Assembly: GCA_030690215.1 (NCBI GenBank)
Contig: JAUYHD010000032.1
Span: forward strand, 1 to 47,663
DNA: 47,663 bases
From: a bacterium
GTDB taxonomy: Bacteria; Patescibacteriota; Minisyncoccia; 1-14-0-10-42-19
Reading direction: 5' to 3'
This document shows positions 1 to 8,003 of this stretch, in pieces. The position numbers and the translations under genes are program-made. Below the pieces are notes generated by a model. That model ran no database searches, was not told the origin of the DNA, and saw only the letters and a program-made list of their open reading frames with translations. Within the stretch, counting starts at the first letter, position 1, and every line of letters starts with the position of its first letter.

Positions 1-2
1 TT

Positions 3-131
3 TATCTTGAGGCTTGCACAAATCAAGAAGACGCCATACAGCGTGAGCGTTATCTCAAATCTACTGCGGGACGCAGATTTTTGAGGAATCGCCTGCGGGG
101 GTATTGGTCTTCTTCATTTGATGTAGCCTAA
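3..131 (+). CDS. GIY-YIG nuclease-like protein, C-terminal end (5' partial)
   Basis: The window opens inside a gene read in frame 3 that ends with TAA. The 42 visible residues include 'NQEDAIQRERYLKSTAGRRF' followed by a basic tail. This resembles the C-terminal part of small single-domain GIY-YIG (UPF0213/YhbQ-like) nucleases, which have a short E-K-x-L-K-type segment there. Its catalytic N-terminus lies outside the window, so activity cannot be judged. Such genes are common as stand-alone genes in Patescibacteria. It is only 6 bases upstream of the VirB4-like gene on the same strand but is probably functionally unrelated. Confidence 0.7.
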   Translation, partial: YLEACTNQEDAIQRERYLKSTAGRRFLRNRLRGYWSSSFDVA

Positions 132-137
132 CGGGGT

Positions 138-1946
138 ATGCTTGGCTTTGGAAAAAAGAAAGAAGAAAAGACAGATATTCTTGCCATATTCCCCGAACAG
201 ATTTATGAAACGGGTATTTTAGAGTTGCGCGATGTTATAGCGCCGTCCGCGCTTGAAATAAATTCAAATTTTGTAAAACTGGGCGAAAAATTTACGCGCA
301 CTATTTATGTGTTTTCGTATCCTCGCTTTCTTTCGGTAAACTGGTTCTCGCCCGTCATCAATCTTGACCGCGTCTTTGATGTAGCGCTTTTTATCCATCC
401 CATTGACACCGCCGAAGTCCTCCGACAGCTCCAGAAAAAAGTTGCCGAGGTACAATCGCAAATTCATATCAGAGAAGAAAAAGGATTTGTGCGCGACCCG
501 ATGCTTGATACCGCCTACGGCGACTTAGAAACGCTCCGCGACAAGCTCCAGCAAGCCCAAGAACATCTTTTTTCATTCGGGCTTTATATCACGCTCTACG
601 CGGATTCCATTGAAGAACTTAACAAAACCGAATCCGAAATTCGCTCAATCCTGGAATCCAAACTTGTCTATACAAAACCCGCGCTCTTTCGGCAAGAACA
701 GGGCCTTATTACGGTTTTTCCGTTCGGATCAGACAAGCTAGAAGTAAACTCGCGGCTCAACTCTTCTCCTCTTTCAAGTATTTTCCCGTTTGTATCATTT
801 GACCTCACTTCTAACCGGGGTATTTTATACGGCGTTAACCGCCACAATAACAGCTTGGTGCTTTTTGACCGCTATAGCTTAGAAAATTATAATTCTGTAA
901 TTTTCGGGAAAGCGGGAGGAGGAAAAAGTTACGCGACAAAACTAGAAGTGCTCCGGGCTCTTATGTTTGAGGGAGAGGTTATCGTTATTGACCCTGAACG
1001 CGAATACGAATACCTCGCCGAAACAACCGACGGACGCTACTTTAATATTTCGCTCTCTTCAAATAATCACATAAATCCATTTGACCTTCCTGTCCCCCAA
1101 GAAGACGAATCCACCGGAGAGATTTTGCGAGAGCACATCATTAACCTTGTCGGCCTCTTTCGTATTATGTTGAGCGGGCTTACTCCGCAGGAAGACGCGG
1201 TTCTTGACCAAGCAATAACAGAAACGTACGCATCCCGAGATATCACCGCGGAGTCAGACCTCACGGGAGTTGTGCCCCCCACCCTTTCTGACCTTGAATT
1301 GATACTCGCGAACATGGAAGGAGGAGAATCGCTTGCTATGCGCCTTCGAAAATATACGCAAGGCACATGGGCTGATTTTATCAACAAGCCGACCAATGTA
1401 GACATCAACAAAAAAATGGTGGTATTTTCGGTTCGGGATATGGCAGACGAACTCCGGCCGGTTGCGATTTATCTTATCGTGCATCATATCTGGAATGTCA
1501 TCCGCCGCAACCTCAAAAAACGCCTCTTGGTAGTGGATGAGGCATGGTGGATTATGAAAGAAGAAGACGGAGCGTCGTTTTTATTCGGCATTGCGAAGCG
1601 CGCCCGGAAATATTATCTGGGAGTAGCGACAGTGACCCAGGACGTAGGCGATTTTCTTCGCTCTCCCTACGGCGTCCCTATTATCACAAATTCCTCTATG
1701 CAGCTTCTGCTGAAACAGTCCCCGGCTACTATTGATATGGTACAGCAAACATTTAATCTTACTGAAGAAGAAAAATTTCTTTTATTGGAAGCCGAAGTGG
1801 GAGAAGGTATATTTTTTGCGGGGCTTAAACACGTCGCGATAAAAATAGTCGCCTCCTATACCGAAGACCAAATCATTACCTCGGATCCGGCGCAACTGCT
1901 CGCGATACGGAAAGCAAAACAAGAATTTAAAGAATCGCAATCGTAA
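138..1946 (+). CDS. virB4: VirB4/TraC-type secretion ATPase
   Basis: This 602-residue cytoplasmic ATPase belongs to the VirB4/TraC (TraG-HerA-like) family that energises type IV secretion or conjugation channels. A Walker A motif 'GKAGGGKSY' lies near residue 257 and a Walker B-like 'RLLVVDEAWW' near residue 460. The N-terminal 200 residues resemble the CagE/VirB4 N-domain and include a helical segment around residues 95-150. It is shorter than typical 800-residue VirB4 proteins. It begins a co-directional run with a membrane protein, a secreted protein and a VirB2-like pilin, which suggests a chromosomal secretion or surface-appendage apparatus rather than a conjugative plasmid: no relaxase is visible. 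The family call is strong; the substrate is unknown. Confidence 0.9.
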   Translation: MLGFGKKKEEKTDILAIFPEQIYETGILELRDVIAPSALEINSNFVKLGEKFTRTIYVFSYPRFLSVNWFSPVINLDRVFDVALFIHPIDTAEVLRQLQKKVAEVQSQIHIREEKGFVRDPMLDTAYGDLETLRDKLQQAQEHLFSFGLYITLYADSIEELNKTESEIRSILESKLVYTKPALFRQEQGLITVFPFGSDKLEVNSRLNSSPLSSIFPFVSFDLTSNRGILYGVNRHNNSLVLFDRYSLENYNSVIFGKAGGGKSYATKLEVLRALMFEGEVIVIDPEREYEYLAETTDGRYFNISLSSNNHINPFDLPVPQEDESTGEILREHIINLVGLFRIMLSGLTPQEDAVLDQAITETYASRDITAESDLTGVVPPTLSDLELILANMEGGESLAMRLRKYTQGTWADFINKPTNVDINKKMVVFSVRDMADELRPVAIYLIVHHIWNVIRRNLKKRLLVVDEAWWIMKEEDGASFLFGIAKRARKYYLGVATVTQDVGDFLRSPYGVPIITNSSMQLLLKQSPATIDMVQQTFNLTEEEKFLLLEAEVGEGIFFAGLKHVAIKIVASYTEDQIITSDPAQLLAIRKAKQEFKESQS

Positions 1947-1951
1947 TCTTC

Positions 1952-2506
1952 ATGGCAAACACACAGACAACGTCGCCTGAATATGACGAGCAAGAACGCC
2001 TAGACCCGGAAGAGACAATACGAGCGATAGAGAACATTAAAAATTCATACCCTCGTGCGATTAACTTGCTTGAGCAATTGCCTTTTTATTTTATCGCGGT
2101 GTTCGCCGATCTGGTTCTTGACATCATATTTCCATTGCTTACCGCTGTTCTTGCAGCAACGGTGATTGGGGCCCCAATCGCAGTTGCCATTGAGGTATTG
2201 GGAGATGTCATAGATGTTGGTATGGCGGGTATACTTATTATATGGGTTCTCGTAACCGCGTTTTTGGATTATGGCCATACAAAATCCCCGGCACACAAGG
2301 CAATTGTTTTCCGAAAAACAGTCATCCAAATAGCTATTATAACCGGGGGAACCGTTATAGAATTTATCCCCTTTGTGGAAATCGTCCCTTCGTGGCTCGG
2401 GTCAGTAAATCGTGTCGTTCACTACCAGCATGATGCCCGGAAAAAAGTGGAACATCTGTATAAAAAAACAATTGCAAAATTAAAAAAACAAGCGTGGCTG
2501 TCTTAA
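1952..2506 (+). CDS. Hypothetical membrane protein of the VirB4 cluster
   Basis: This 184-residue protein starts 5 bases after the virB4 stop codon, so the two are probably co-transcribed. It has a soluble acidic N-terminus (about residues 1-45), then two or three hydrophobic segments (about 48-75, 85-110 and 125-145) and a basic C-terminal tail. I recognise no named family. Its position suggests an inner-membrane component of the VirB4-dependent machine, but that is inference from context only. Confidence 0.75.
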   Translation: MANTQTTSPEYDEQERLDPEETIRAIENIKNSYPRAINLLEQLPFYFIAVFADLVLDIIFPLLTAVLAATVIGAPIAVAIEVLGDVIDVGMAGILIIWVLVTAFLDYGHTKSPAHKAIVFRKTVIQIAIITGGTVIEFIPFVEIVPSWLGSVNRVVHYQHDARKKVEHLYKKTIAKLKKQAWLS

Positions 2507-2564
2507 GGACGCCCAAGACATATCATTGATAGGATATACTCATGTGCAATACAATATATATAGA

Positions 2565-3539
2565 ATGAAATATACGATATTTTTATTATCTCTTATATAT
2601 ATCCTGGCAGGGTATGCTTATGTTTCCCGCGCCCAATCTATCACGGGGGCTTCTGCTATTATCCATACAAACCCGAAATATCCAAGCTTTGAGACGACGG
2701 TTGAAGCAACTCTAGAAACATTCAGCGCCGATCTCAAAAAATCAACCATTACATGGACCAGAAACGGTAGTGTTGGGGTACAAGGCATAGGCGTCTCTTC
2801 TTTTCGTTTTAAAACCGGTGCTATAGGAACAACCGAACGCCTCGTGGCAACCGTCAAAACGCCGGACGGCAAAGAAATAACCGCCGAAAAAAATTTTTTG
2901 CTGGGGGACGTTGACCTTTTGTGGAGGGCTGCCACCACAATACCCCCTGAATATAAAGGGAAGGCGCTCCCAAGTCCGTTTTCTTCTATCACAGTTGCCG
3001 CAATACCCCACTTTTCAAAAGGAGGAGTTGCAAGTATCGCAGGCGATCTTGTATTTGATTGGTTCGTGGGCGGTAAACGAGACGCAAACGCGTCAGGAAT
3101 CGGGAAAAGTTCATTTGAAATAATAGCAGGCGCGTCCCCCGCAATATACCAAGTATCTGTAATGGTAAGAAATGAGATAAAAAACATTTCATTTGAAAAA
3201 AGTGTTGCCATTCGGGTGTTTGAACCGGAGGTGCTACTGCATGAAGAACGCCCTCTTGAAGGACCTTTCATGGGCAAAGCGCTTTCACAAATAACGCTTA
3301 ACGCGAATGATACAAAAATATTTCGCGCAACGCCTTATTTTTTCCCGAAAGAACACGCGTCGTCTCTCGCATACGAATGGCTTTTAAATGACGAACAAAA
3401 AAACACTCCGACTCCGCATCTTTTTGGATTTTCTCCAAAAGCATCAAATAAAAACCCCGCAACGCTCGGGATAAGCATTACCAACACGGTGCACGCAATC
3501 CAAAAAGCATTAGCAAAACTTATAATCAATGTTCAATAA
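2565..3539 (+). CDS. Secreted hypothetical protein of the VirB4 cluster
   Basis: The ORF is open from 2526, but the ATG at 2565 gives a clear signal peptide (MKYTIFLLSL..., cleavage likely after 'SRAQS'), so I prefer that start. The mature part of about 300 residues is rich in beta-strand-like alternation and has repeated 'ITWTRNG'/'FDWFVGG'/'YEWLLND' segments. These look like successive Ig/PKD-like folds, each with a conserved Trp. The 3' end overlaps the next start codon by 11 bases, which implies translational coupling with the VirB2-like pilin. A periplasmic or surface structural component is likely; no enzyme motif is visible. Confidence 0.75.
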   Translation: MKYTIFLLSLIYILAGYAYVSRAQSITGASAIIHTNPKYPSFETTVEATLETFSADLKKSTITWTRNGSVGVQGIGVSSFRFKTGAIGTTERLVATVKTPDGKEITAEKNFLLGDVDLLWRAATTIPPEYKGKALPSPFSSITVAAIPHFSKGGVASIAGDLVFDWFVGGKRDANASGIGKSSFEIIAGASPAIYQVSVMVRNEIKNISFEKSVAIRVFEPEVLLHEERPLEGPFMGKALSQITLNANDTKIFRATPYFFPKEHASSLAYEWLLNDEQKNTPTPHLFGFSPKASNKNPATLGISITNTVHAIQKALAKLIINVQ

Positions 3540-4371
3540 TTTAAACAACATAAAGACTCTATTCGGGATAATTATTATCATAGCAATAGTGATTGCTCCT
3601 TTTTCATTTCTTAACGCTCAACCAACACCAAGTAAAAGTGGGAGCGAGTTTATAGAATTCCTAAACTGGCTTTTTTCAGCGCTTCTTTCGGTTGCCGCGA
3701 TCCTTGCGTTTGTCATGATAGTTATCGCGGGGTTCAAGTGGGTTGCTTCAGCAGGCAATCCCGCCGGAATTGAAGACGCAAAGGACATGATTACAAAAGC
3801 AATCCTTGGTCTTGTGCTCGCGTTTGCAGGATGGCTTATTTTAAATACGATAAACCCCGCGCTCGTCGGGGGAGGCGGGGGTGGAGGCCTTCCCGGCGGT
3901 GGGTCAAGCCCAACAGAACCGGCAGACCCTGCCGAACCGACAGATCCTTCAGACCCGACAGCCCCCGGGGACACATTGAGCGAACAAGAAGCAAGAGACA
4001 AACTTGCAGCAGCAGGAATTTCTGTGAACAAAGCGCCCTGCCCCGCAGGGGTATCTTATAAAGACGTGCCTGGCGGTTGCACGTCACTTGAAGGAATACC
4101 CGAATCAACAATAAACAGCCTTATTGCTATAAAAAAACAATGCGTCTGTTCCATTACCGTGACAGGAGGAACAGAAGCTGGCCATAAAACACACGGACCA
4201 GGGATCCCTATTGTTGACCTCTCATTTGATGAGTCGCTTGGTCGCTATCTCCACGATAACGCTTCCGCTTTAGGAATAAGCTCCATATGTACGGACGCAG
4301 CACACCAACAACAATATAGCCATGACTGCGGCTTTGTCGAAATAGAAGAGCATCTTCACGTTGTTTTTTAA
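3529..4371 (+). CDS. TrbC/VirB2-like pilin fused to a zinc-peptidase-like C-terminal domain
   Basis: Residues 1-30 form a signal peptide. Two hydrophobic segments (about 45-70 and 85-110) separated by a short loop, with 'AGNPAGIEDAKDMITKAI', match the TrbC/VirB2 pilin-like family seen in many Patescibacteria. A Gly-rich stretch and a Pro/Asp/Thr linker (about 113-150) then lead to a roughly 120-residue domain with 'GHKTHGPGIPIVDLS' and a terminal 'EEHLHVVF'. The His/Asp/His spacing resembles an M15 (VanY/hedgehog-type) metallopeptidase fold, but I cannot confirm catalysis. The fusion suggests a pilin-like anchor carrying a cell-wall-acting or structural head. Confidence 0.7.
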   Translation: MFNNLNNIKTLFGIIIIIAIVIAPFSFLNAQPTPSKSGSEFIEFLNWLFSALLSVAAILAFVMIVIAGFKWVASAGNPAGIEDAKDMITKAILGLVLAFAGWLILNTINPALVGGGGGGGLPGGGSSPTEPADPAEPTDPSDPTAPGDTLSEQEARDKLAAAGISVNKAPCPAGVSYKDVPGGCTSLEGIPESTINSLIAIKKQCVCSITVTGGTEAGHKTHGPGIPIVDLSFDESLGRYLHDNASALGISSICTDAAHQQQYSHDCGFVEIEEHLHVVF

Positions 4372-4385
4372 TCACGAACGCAATC

Positions 4386-5528
4386 ATGTCTAAACCGCTT
4401 GCCATAGGATTAATCATATTTTTTGTAGGGATAATCGCTCTCGGGATTGTTTTTATCGCATTCCGGGGCAACCCCACACTCATCACCTCTCCGCCAGATA
4501 CAGGTGGTTCTTCTTTTCCGCAATCGGGAACAAAACCCCAGATACCTGCAGCCCCGGGGACGCTTCCTTCAGAACGAGACCTCATAAAAATAACAAACGG
4601 CGCGGTGAGCGGATTTACATTGACACCCACAGGAGTGCGCTTCGTTGAAAAAGCGACGGGTCACGTCTTTGACGCGTCTCCCGATGGACAAACACAAACA
4701 AAAATATCAAATACCACCATACCAAAAACAATTAATGTCCTATGGTCGTCACATATCAACTACGCGATCATGCGCTACCGAGAAAACGAGGAAATAAAAA
4801 CAGCGTCGGCGGAATTTACCGACGCAAAAACGAACGGCGTATTGCTCCCCGCGAACATCCTTTCCTTCACACATTCACCTGACCGGTCCCGGATATTTTA
4901 TACTATCCCCGGATCAGGCGACACTGTCGGAATCGCCGCAAACATCGATAACACCTCCCAGTCCCAGATCATGCGTCTTCCGAACGCCGATTTTATCGCG
5001 CATTGGTACGGCCCGCGCGAAATTTCTTTTCTTACTCCGCCGTCTGCTTTCGCGGAAGGATTTTTATACCGCTATAATATTGATATAGGATCATTTGAAA
5101 AATTATTAGGAGGAATCCCGGGGCTTGATATTCTCTGGTCAAAAAATAAAACAAAGATCCTCTTTTCTCAAGCAAATATAGGGACAGGCAAATCAAATCT
5201 TTTCATACTTAATATAAAAACGGGAGCAACCCAGGACTTGGAGACAGAAGGGTTCGCCCAAAAATGCGCATGGAAAGACGACCTCCTCGTATACTGCGCG
5301 ATTCCTACAACAATACAAAAAGGAGCATACCCGGATGATTGGCTAAAGGGCGTTCTTTCTTTTGACGATCGTATCTGGTGGATAGATACGGACACGCTTG
5401 AAAAAACAATCGTAAAAACCCTGCCCAATATTGATATATCCGAAATACGCATAAGTGCCGAAGGAGATTATCTCTATTTCCAAAATAAAAAAGACGGAGC
5501 GCTTTGGAGCCTCCAGTTAGTTGATTAG
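4386..5528 (+). CDS. Membrane-anchored beta-propeller-like protein
   Basis: This 380-residue protein has one N-terminal membrane anchor (residues 4-27), a Pro/Ser-rich linker, then repeats of the type 'HVFDASPDGQTQTKIS', 'DILWSKNKTKILFS' and 'YLYFQNKKDGALWSLQ'. These resemble TolB/WD40-like propeller blades. It follows the pilin-like gene by 14 bases and is probably the last gene of the cluster, because a strong hairpin terminator lies 34 bases downstream. A role outside the membrane as a scaffold is inferred. Confidence 0.7.
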   Translation: MSKPLAIGLIIFFVGIIALGIVFIAFRGNPTLITSPPDTGGSSFPQSGTKPQIPAAPGTLPSERDLIKITNGAVSGFTLTPTGVRFVEKATGHVFDASPDGQTQTKISNTTIPKTINVLWSSHINYAIMRYRENEEIKTASAEFTDAKTNGVLLPANILSFTHSPDRSRIFYTIPGSGDTVGIAANIDNTSQSQIMRLPNADFIAHWYGPREISFLTPPSAFAEGFLYRYNIDIGSFEKLLGGIPGLDILWSKNKTKILFSQANIGTGKSNLFILNIKTGATQDLETEGFAQKCAWKDDLLVYCAIPTTIQKGAYPDDWLKGVLSFDDRIWWIDTDTLEKTIVKTLPNIDISEIRISAEGDYLYFQNKKDGALWSLQLVD

Positions 5529-5561
5529 TTGACTAGTTTGCTAGTTGGTTGATTTACTCGG

Positions 5562-5600
5562 TATAAAAAAATCTACTTGTTTCAAGTAGATTTTTTTATA
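5562..5600. terminator. Bidirectional hairpin terminator
   Basis: An 18-bp perfect stem (TATAAAAAAATCTACTTG with its complement) and a 3-base loop ends in a T-run on both strands. It separates the plus-strand secretion cluster from the minus-strand jag-yidC operon. The flanks carry short 'CTAGTTTG'-type repeats in inverted orientation (5530-5555 and 5625-5645). Confidence 0.9.
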
Positions 5601-5646
5601 CAACCAACAAATAAACAGACCGGGGGCTAGCAAACTAGCAAACTAT

Positions 5647-6135
5647 TTAGAGTGGTTTTATCACCACACGACGCTCTTCTCCCTCTCCCCTGCTCTCGGT
5701 TGCGATATCGGGATATTCCATGAGCGCGGTATGGATAATGCGCCTTTCAAACGGAGACATCGGCGTCATCTCAAGTTCTTTTTTGAAATAGCGAACGCGC
5801 TGAGCAGACATGCGGGCAATTTCGTATAGCTGGTCCGCTCTTTGTTTATGATAATCATTGACATCAACAATAAATTGGATTCGCTCGCTTTTGTTCTCTC
5901 CCCCGAAACCAAACTCTTTATCAACAATGCGCCGGATAATGTGATTAATCGCTTTTAGATGCGTTCCATTTTCTCCTATAAGAAGCGCTGCGTCCGGACT
6001 TTTTACGCTAAATGTAACGCTGTCCATATGCGTGACAGCATCTACGGAGACAACAATTCCCATATTTCCAATGAGCGCTGATATTTTTTGAGAAATGTTT
6101 TCTTGCATTGTGGCATCCATATGGTGTCGGCGCAA
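5647..6135 (-). CDS. jag: Jag/KhpB-type RNA-binding protein (KH + R3H)
   Basis: Residues about 45-110 form a KH-like domain with 'LIGENGTHLKAINHIIRRIV'. The C-terminal R3H domain has the 'R...H..L' pattern (FERRIIHTALMEYP). The N-terminal Jag_N domain of many homologues is missing. Jag/KhpB binds RNA and influences cell-wall growth and division in Gram-positives. It follows yidC by 7 bases in the usual yidD-yidC-jag order. Internal ATGs at codons 6 and 10 are alternative starts. Confidence 0.88.
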   Translation of the reverse strand: MRRHHMDATMQENISQKISALIGNMGIVVSVDAVTHMDSVTFSVKSPDAALLIGENGTHLKAINHIIRRIVDKEFGFGGENKSERIQFIVDVNDYHKQRADQLYEIARMSAQRVRYFKKELEMTPMSPFERRIIHTALMEYPDIATESRGEGEERRVVIKPL

Positions 6136-6142
6136 GAGAATA

Positions 6143-6877
6143 TTACTCCTTTGCTTTCGCTAATACGAAAGCTCGTTTTCTCACCACGCCTTCGTGTAGA
6201 ATAGCAAAAATATTTGATGTTGTCCAATAGAGCGCGAGTGCTGCGGGGAACCGCAACGATATCACAATAATGAAAACCGGGAATATATATTGCGCCTGCT
6301 TCATAAATCGTTTTGTTATATCTTCGGAAGCGTTTGTTGTTTTCTTTTCGGTACTGGGAGGTATGGCAAGGCGCATTTGGATAAACTGGGAAAGGCCGGC
6401 AAGAAATGCAATGACAAAGCTTGCTTTAGTAAGATTCACCAGAGAAAGAAAATGAACATTGATCATCTCAGGCAATATAACAAACGAATACAGCGTATGA
6501 GCTGAATCAGGGATAGAGTTAATAAATACGGTATAGAGAGCGATGAGCACAGGGAACTGTATAAGAAGCATAAGGCACCCGGAGAAGGGCGAAACCCCGT
6601 GCGCTTTATACAATGCCATGGTCTTTTGGGCAATCTCTTGCTGGTTATTTTTATGCGTTTCGCGTATTTTTTTTATTTCCGGCTCAATTTTTCTCATTTG
6701 TATCTGCGTTACGATAGAGCGATGCGTAAATGGAAAAATGATAAAACGCACAAGAATGGTAAGAATAATAATCGCAAGCCCGAGATCATGAAAAGGCATC
6801 TGCCCCGTCAAAAACACAAGCGCGTTGAAAAGCGGCTGAGAAAAAATCGTATGGAATAGTGAAAGGATAGTGTCCAT
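6143..6877 (-). CDS. yidC: YidC/Oxa1 membrane protein insertase
   Basis: This 244-residue protein matches the core insertase. It has a hydrophobic first segment, 'AIIILTILVRFIIFP' with the conserved Arg of the hydrophilic groove, a cytoplasmic coiled hairpin (about 65-95), and later transmembrane segments ending 'FPAALALYWTTSNIF', which is a YidC signature. The large periplasmic domain of proteobacterial YidC is absent. It inserts membrane proteins alone or with SecYEG. It lies between yidD and jag in the conserved origin-proximal operon. Confidence 0.95.
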   Translation of the reverse strand: MDTILSLFHTIFSQPLFNALVFLTGQMPFHDLGLAIIILTILVRFIIFPFTHRSIVTQIQMRKIEPEIKKIRETHKNNQQEIAQKTMALYKAHGVSPFSGCLMLLIQFPVLIALYTVFINSIPDSAHTLYSFVILPEMINVHFLSLVNLTKASFVIAFLAGLSQFIQMRLAIPPSTEKKTTNASEDITKRFMKQAQYIFPVFIIVISLRFPAALALYWTTSNIFAILHEGVVRKRAFVLAKAKE

Positions 6878-6885
6878 AAGAATAC

Positions 6886-7113
6886 CTACGGAAGCGGGTC
6901 ATAGCCCCCCTGTGAAAACGGGTGACACTTAAAAATTCGCTTTCCGGTATAATAAAGCGCTTTTAAAAATCCGTAGCGCCCAAATGCCATAAGCCCATAT
7001 TCAGAACAGGAAGGATAAAATCTGCATGACGGCGCTCGTCTTATAAATATATTTTTATCCGGGGAAATTGTTTTCTGATACAGCACAATGCCATATCGGA
7101 TAATAGTATTCAT
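6886..7113 (-). CDS. yidD: YidD membrane protein insertion efficiency factor
   Basis: This 75-residue protein has the family hallmarks 'CRFYPSCSEYG' and 'HPFSQGGYDPLP'. YidD assists YidC-dependent insertion at the membrane. It overlaps rnpA by 4 bases (ATG within the rnpA end) and precedes yidC by 8 bases, the classical rpmH-rnpA-yidD-yidC order. Confidence 0.93.
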   Translation of the reverse strand: MNTIIRYGIVLYQKTISPDKNIFIRRAPSCRFYPSCSEYGLMAFGRYGFLKALYYTGKRIFKCHPFSQGGYDPLP

Positions 7114-7463
7114 GTGTTTTTCTTTCCGGATAATAATGATTTTTTTTCTAACACGCTCCGGATGCTGTCTTCAATATCTTTTCTATGAGAAAACACCATA
7201 TGGAAAACAATAATAATATCATACCCCCTTTTTATAGAAGAGACAAAATGATAGAGCACATCCTTTGTTTGCCTGCGCAACCTATTCCGCGAAACACTTT
7301 TTTTTGCCACCTTTGAAGAGACCACAACGGCAAATCGAGGCTCGCGTATATTATTTTTTTTGCAATATAAAGAAATCCCTTTCCCTTTTTCTTTTTCCCC
7401 ATGCGCGAAAACGAGCTTTACTTCGCGTGAAGCAAGCCTATGTATTTTAGAAAGAGAGGTCAT
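7110..7463 (-). CDS. rnpA: Ribonuclease P protein component
   Basis: The ORF runs from 7568, but the extra N-terminal 35 residues come from a hairpin and repeat region. The ATG at 7463 ('MTSLSKIHRLASR') gives the family's normal length of about 117 residues. The RNR signature 'KKSVSRNRLRRQTKD' is clear. RnpA binds the RNase P RNA and helps process tRNA 5' ends. The RNA subunit gene is not in this window. Confidence 0.93.
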   Translation of the reverse strand: MTSLSKIHRLASREVKLVFAHGEKEKGKGISLYCKKNNIREPRFAVVVSSKVAKKSVSRNRLRRQTKDVLYHFVSSIKRGYDIIIVFHMVFSHRKDIEDSIRSVLEKKSLLSGKKNT

Positions 7464-7488
7464 AGTCGTTTTTATTATCTGCCCGCAA

Positions 7489-7523
7489 CTACCCGTGGCG
7501 AGCTTCGCTTGCCACGGAGGTAG
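7489..7523. repeat. Perfect-stem hairpin upstream of rnpA
   Basis: CTACC plus CGTGGCGAGC pairs with GCTTGCCACG plus GGTAG around a TTC loop. It sits just upstream of the chosen rnpA start and would form in the rpmH-rnpA transcript. No T-run follows, so RNA processing or stability is more likely than termination. Confidence 0.6.
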
Positions 7524-7525
7524 AT

Positions 7526-7651
7526 GCGGTATGCAAATAATAAACCCCCTCCTTTTGCAAAGCAACATTTCTAAAAAAATATTTTGCTGTGTGCAAGGGT
7601 GATATAGTATATCATCCCCAGATATAAAAGGAGGGGGTGGAATAACCGCAA
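7526..7651. repeat. Copy 1 of a ~120-bp intergenic repeat with GGAGGGGG arms
   Basis: The outer arms are GCGGTATGCAAATAATAAAC + CCCCTCCTTTT on the left and AAAAGGAGGGGG + TGGAATAACCGCA on the right, enclosing an AT-rich core. The same two arms recur inverted at 47539-47663 with a different core. The ends are partly inverted repeats (GCGGT...CCCCCTCC). It may be a small non-autonomous mobile or regulatory element. Confidence 0.7.
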
Positions 7652-7695
7652 GACCGCAATCAGCGCGGATACCGCACTGTTTGTGGTGCGGTTAT

Positions 7696-7836
7696 TCATT
7701 GCGCGATAATCCGCTTTCTTGCTTTCCGGCGCCTTCTTCGCATAACATTCTTGCCCGCTGTTGTGCTCTTCCGCTTAAGGAAGCCGTGAGACCGGCTTCG
7801 TTTCCTTTTTTTTGGTTGGTAGGTGCGTTTTGGCAT
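7696..7836 (-). CDS. rpmH: 50S ribosomal protein bL34
   Basis: The 46-residue reading frame from the ATG at 7836 is the standard bL34: '[19 protein letters not shown]' and a basic tail of Arg/Lys. The upstream part of the ORF track entry is not needed. The gene is divergent from dnaA, as in many bacteria. A hairpin (ACCGCAC/GTGCGGT, 7671-7692) lies immediately downstream but has no T-run on this strand, so read-through into rnpA is likely. Confidence 0.95.
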   Translation of the reverse strand: MPKRTYQPKKRKRSRSHGFLKRKSTTAGKNVMRRRRRKARKRIIAQ

Positions 7837-7874
7837 ATATTTTCTCACTCTACCACTAAAGTCGCTAACATACA

Positions 7875-7903
7875 ATATTAACAGCTCGTCCACAGATTGT
7901 TAA
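7875..7903 (-). promoter_or_regulatory. Predicted rpmH promoter
   Basis: On the minus strand, TTAACA and TAATAT are separated by exactly 17 bases. The inferred start near 7868 leaves a leader of about 32 bases before rpmH. Confidence 0.6.
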
Positions 7904-7934
7904 CATACGTAGTAACCTTACGAAGGTTTCTTTC

Positions 7935-7957
7935 CTCAAAATTTTGAGTGGTATAAT
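7935..7957 (+). promoter_or_regulatory. dnaA promoter with overlapping 14-bp palindrome
   Basis: A TATAAT box at 7952-7957 is preceded directly by the perfect palindrome CTCAAAATTTTGAG (7935-7948) in the place of the spacer, a likely operator. Transcription would begin near 7964, exactly at an ATG that opens a seven-codon ORF before the dnaA start. Confidence 0.55.
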
Positions 7958-8003
7958 ACTACTATGTTCGTTATTCTTTTTTATTAAAAATCCATTCTTG
8001 TTT

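Noticed and set aside
138-5528. Conjugative element around the VirB4 cluster
   Set aside because: No relaxase, coupling protein, integrase or att-like repeat is visible; the cluster seems a fixed chromosomal secretion or surface system.
7671-7692. Hairpin after rpmH taken as a terminator
   Set aside because: On the rpmH strand no T-run follows, and rpmH-rnpA are normally co-transcribed.
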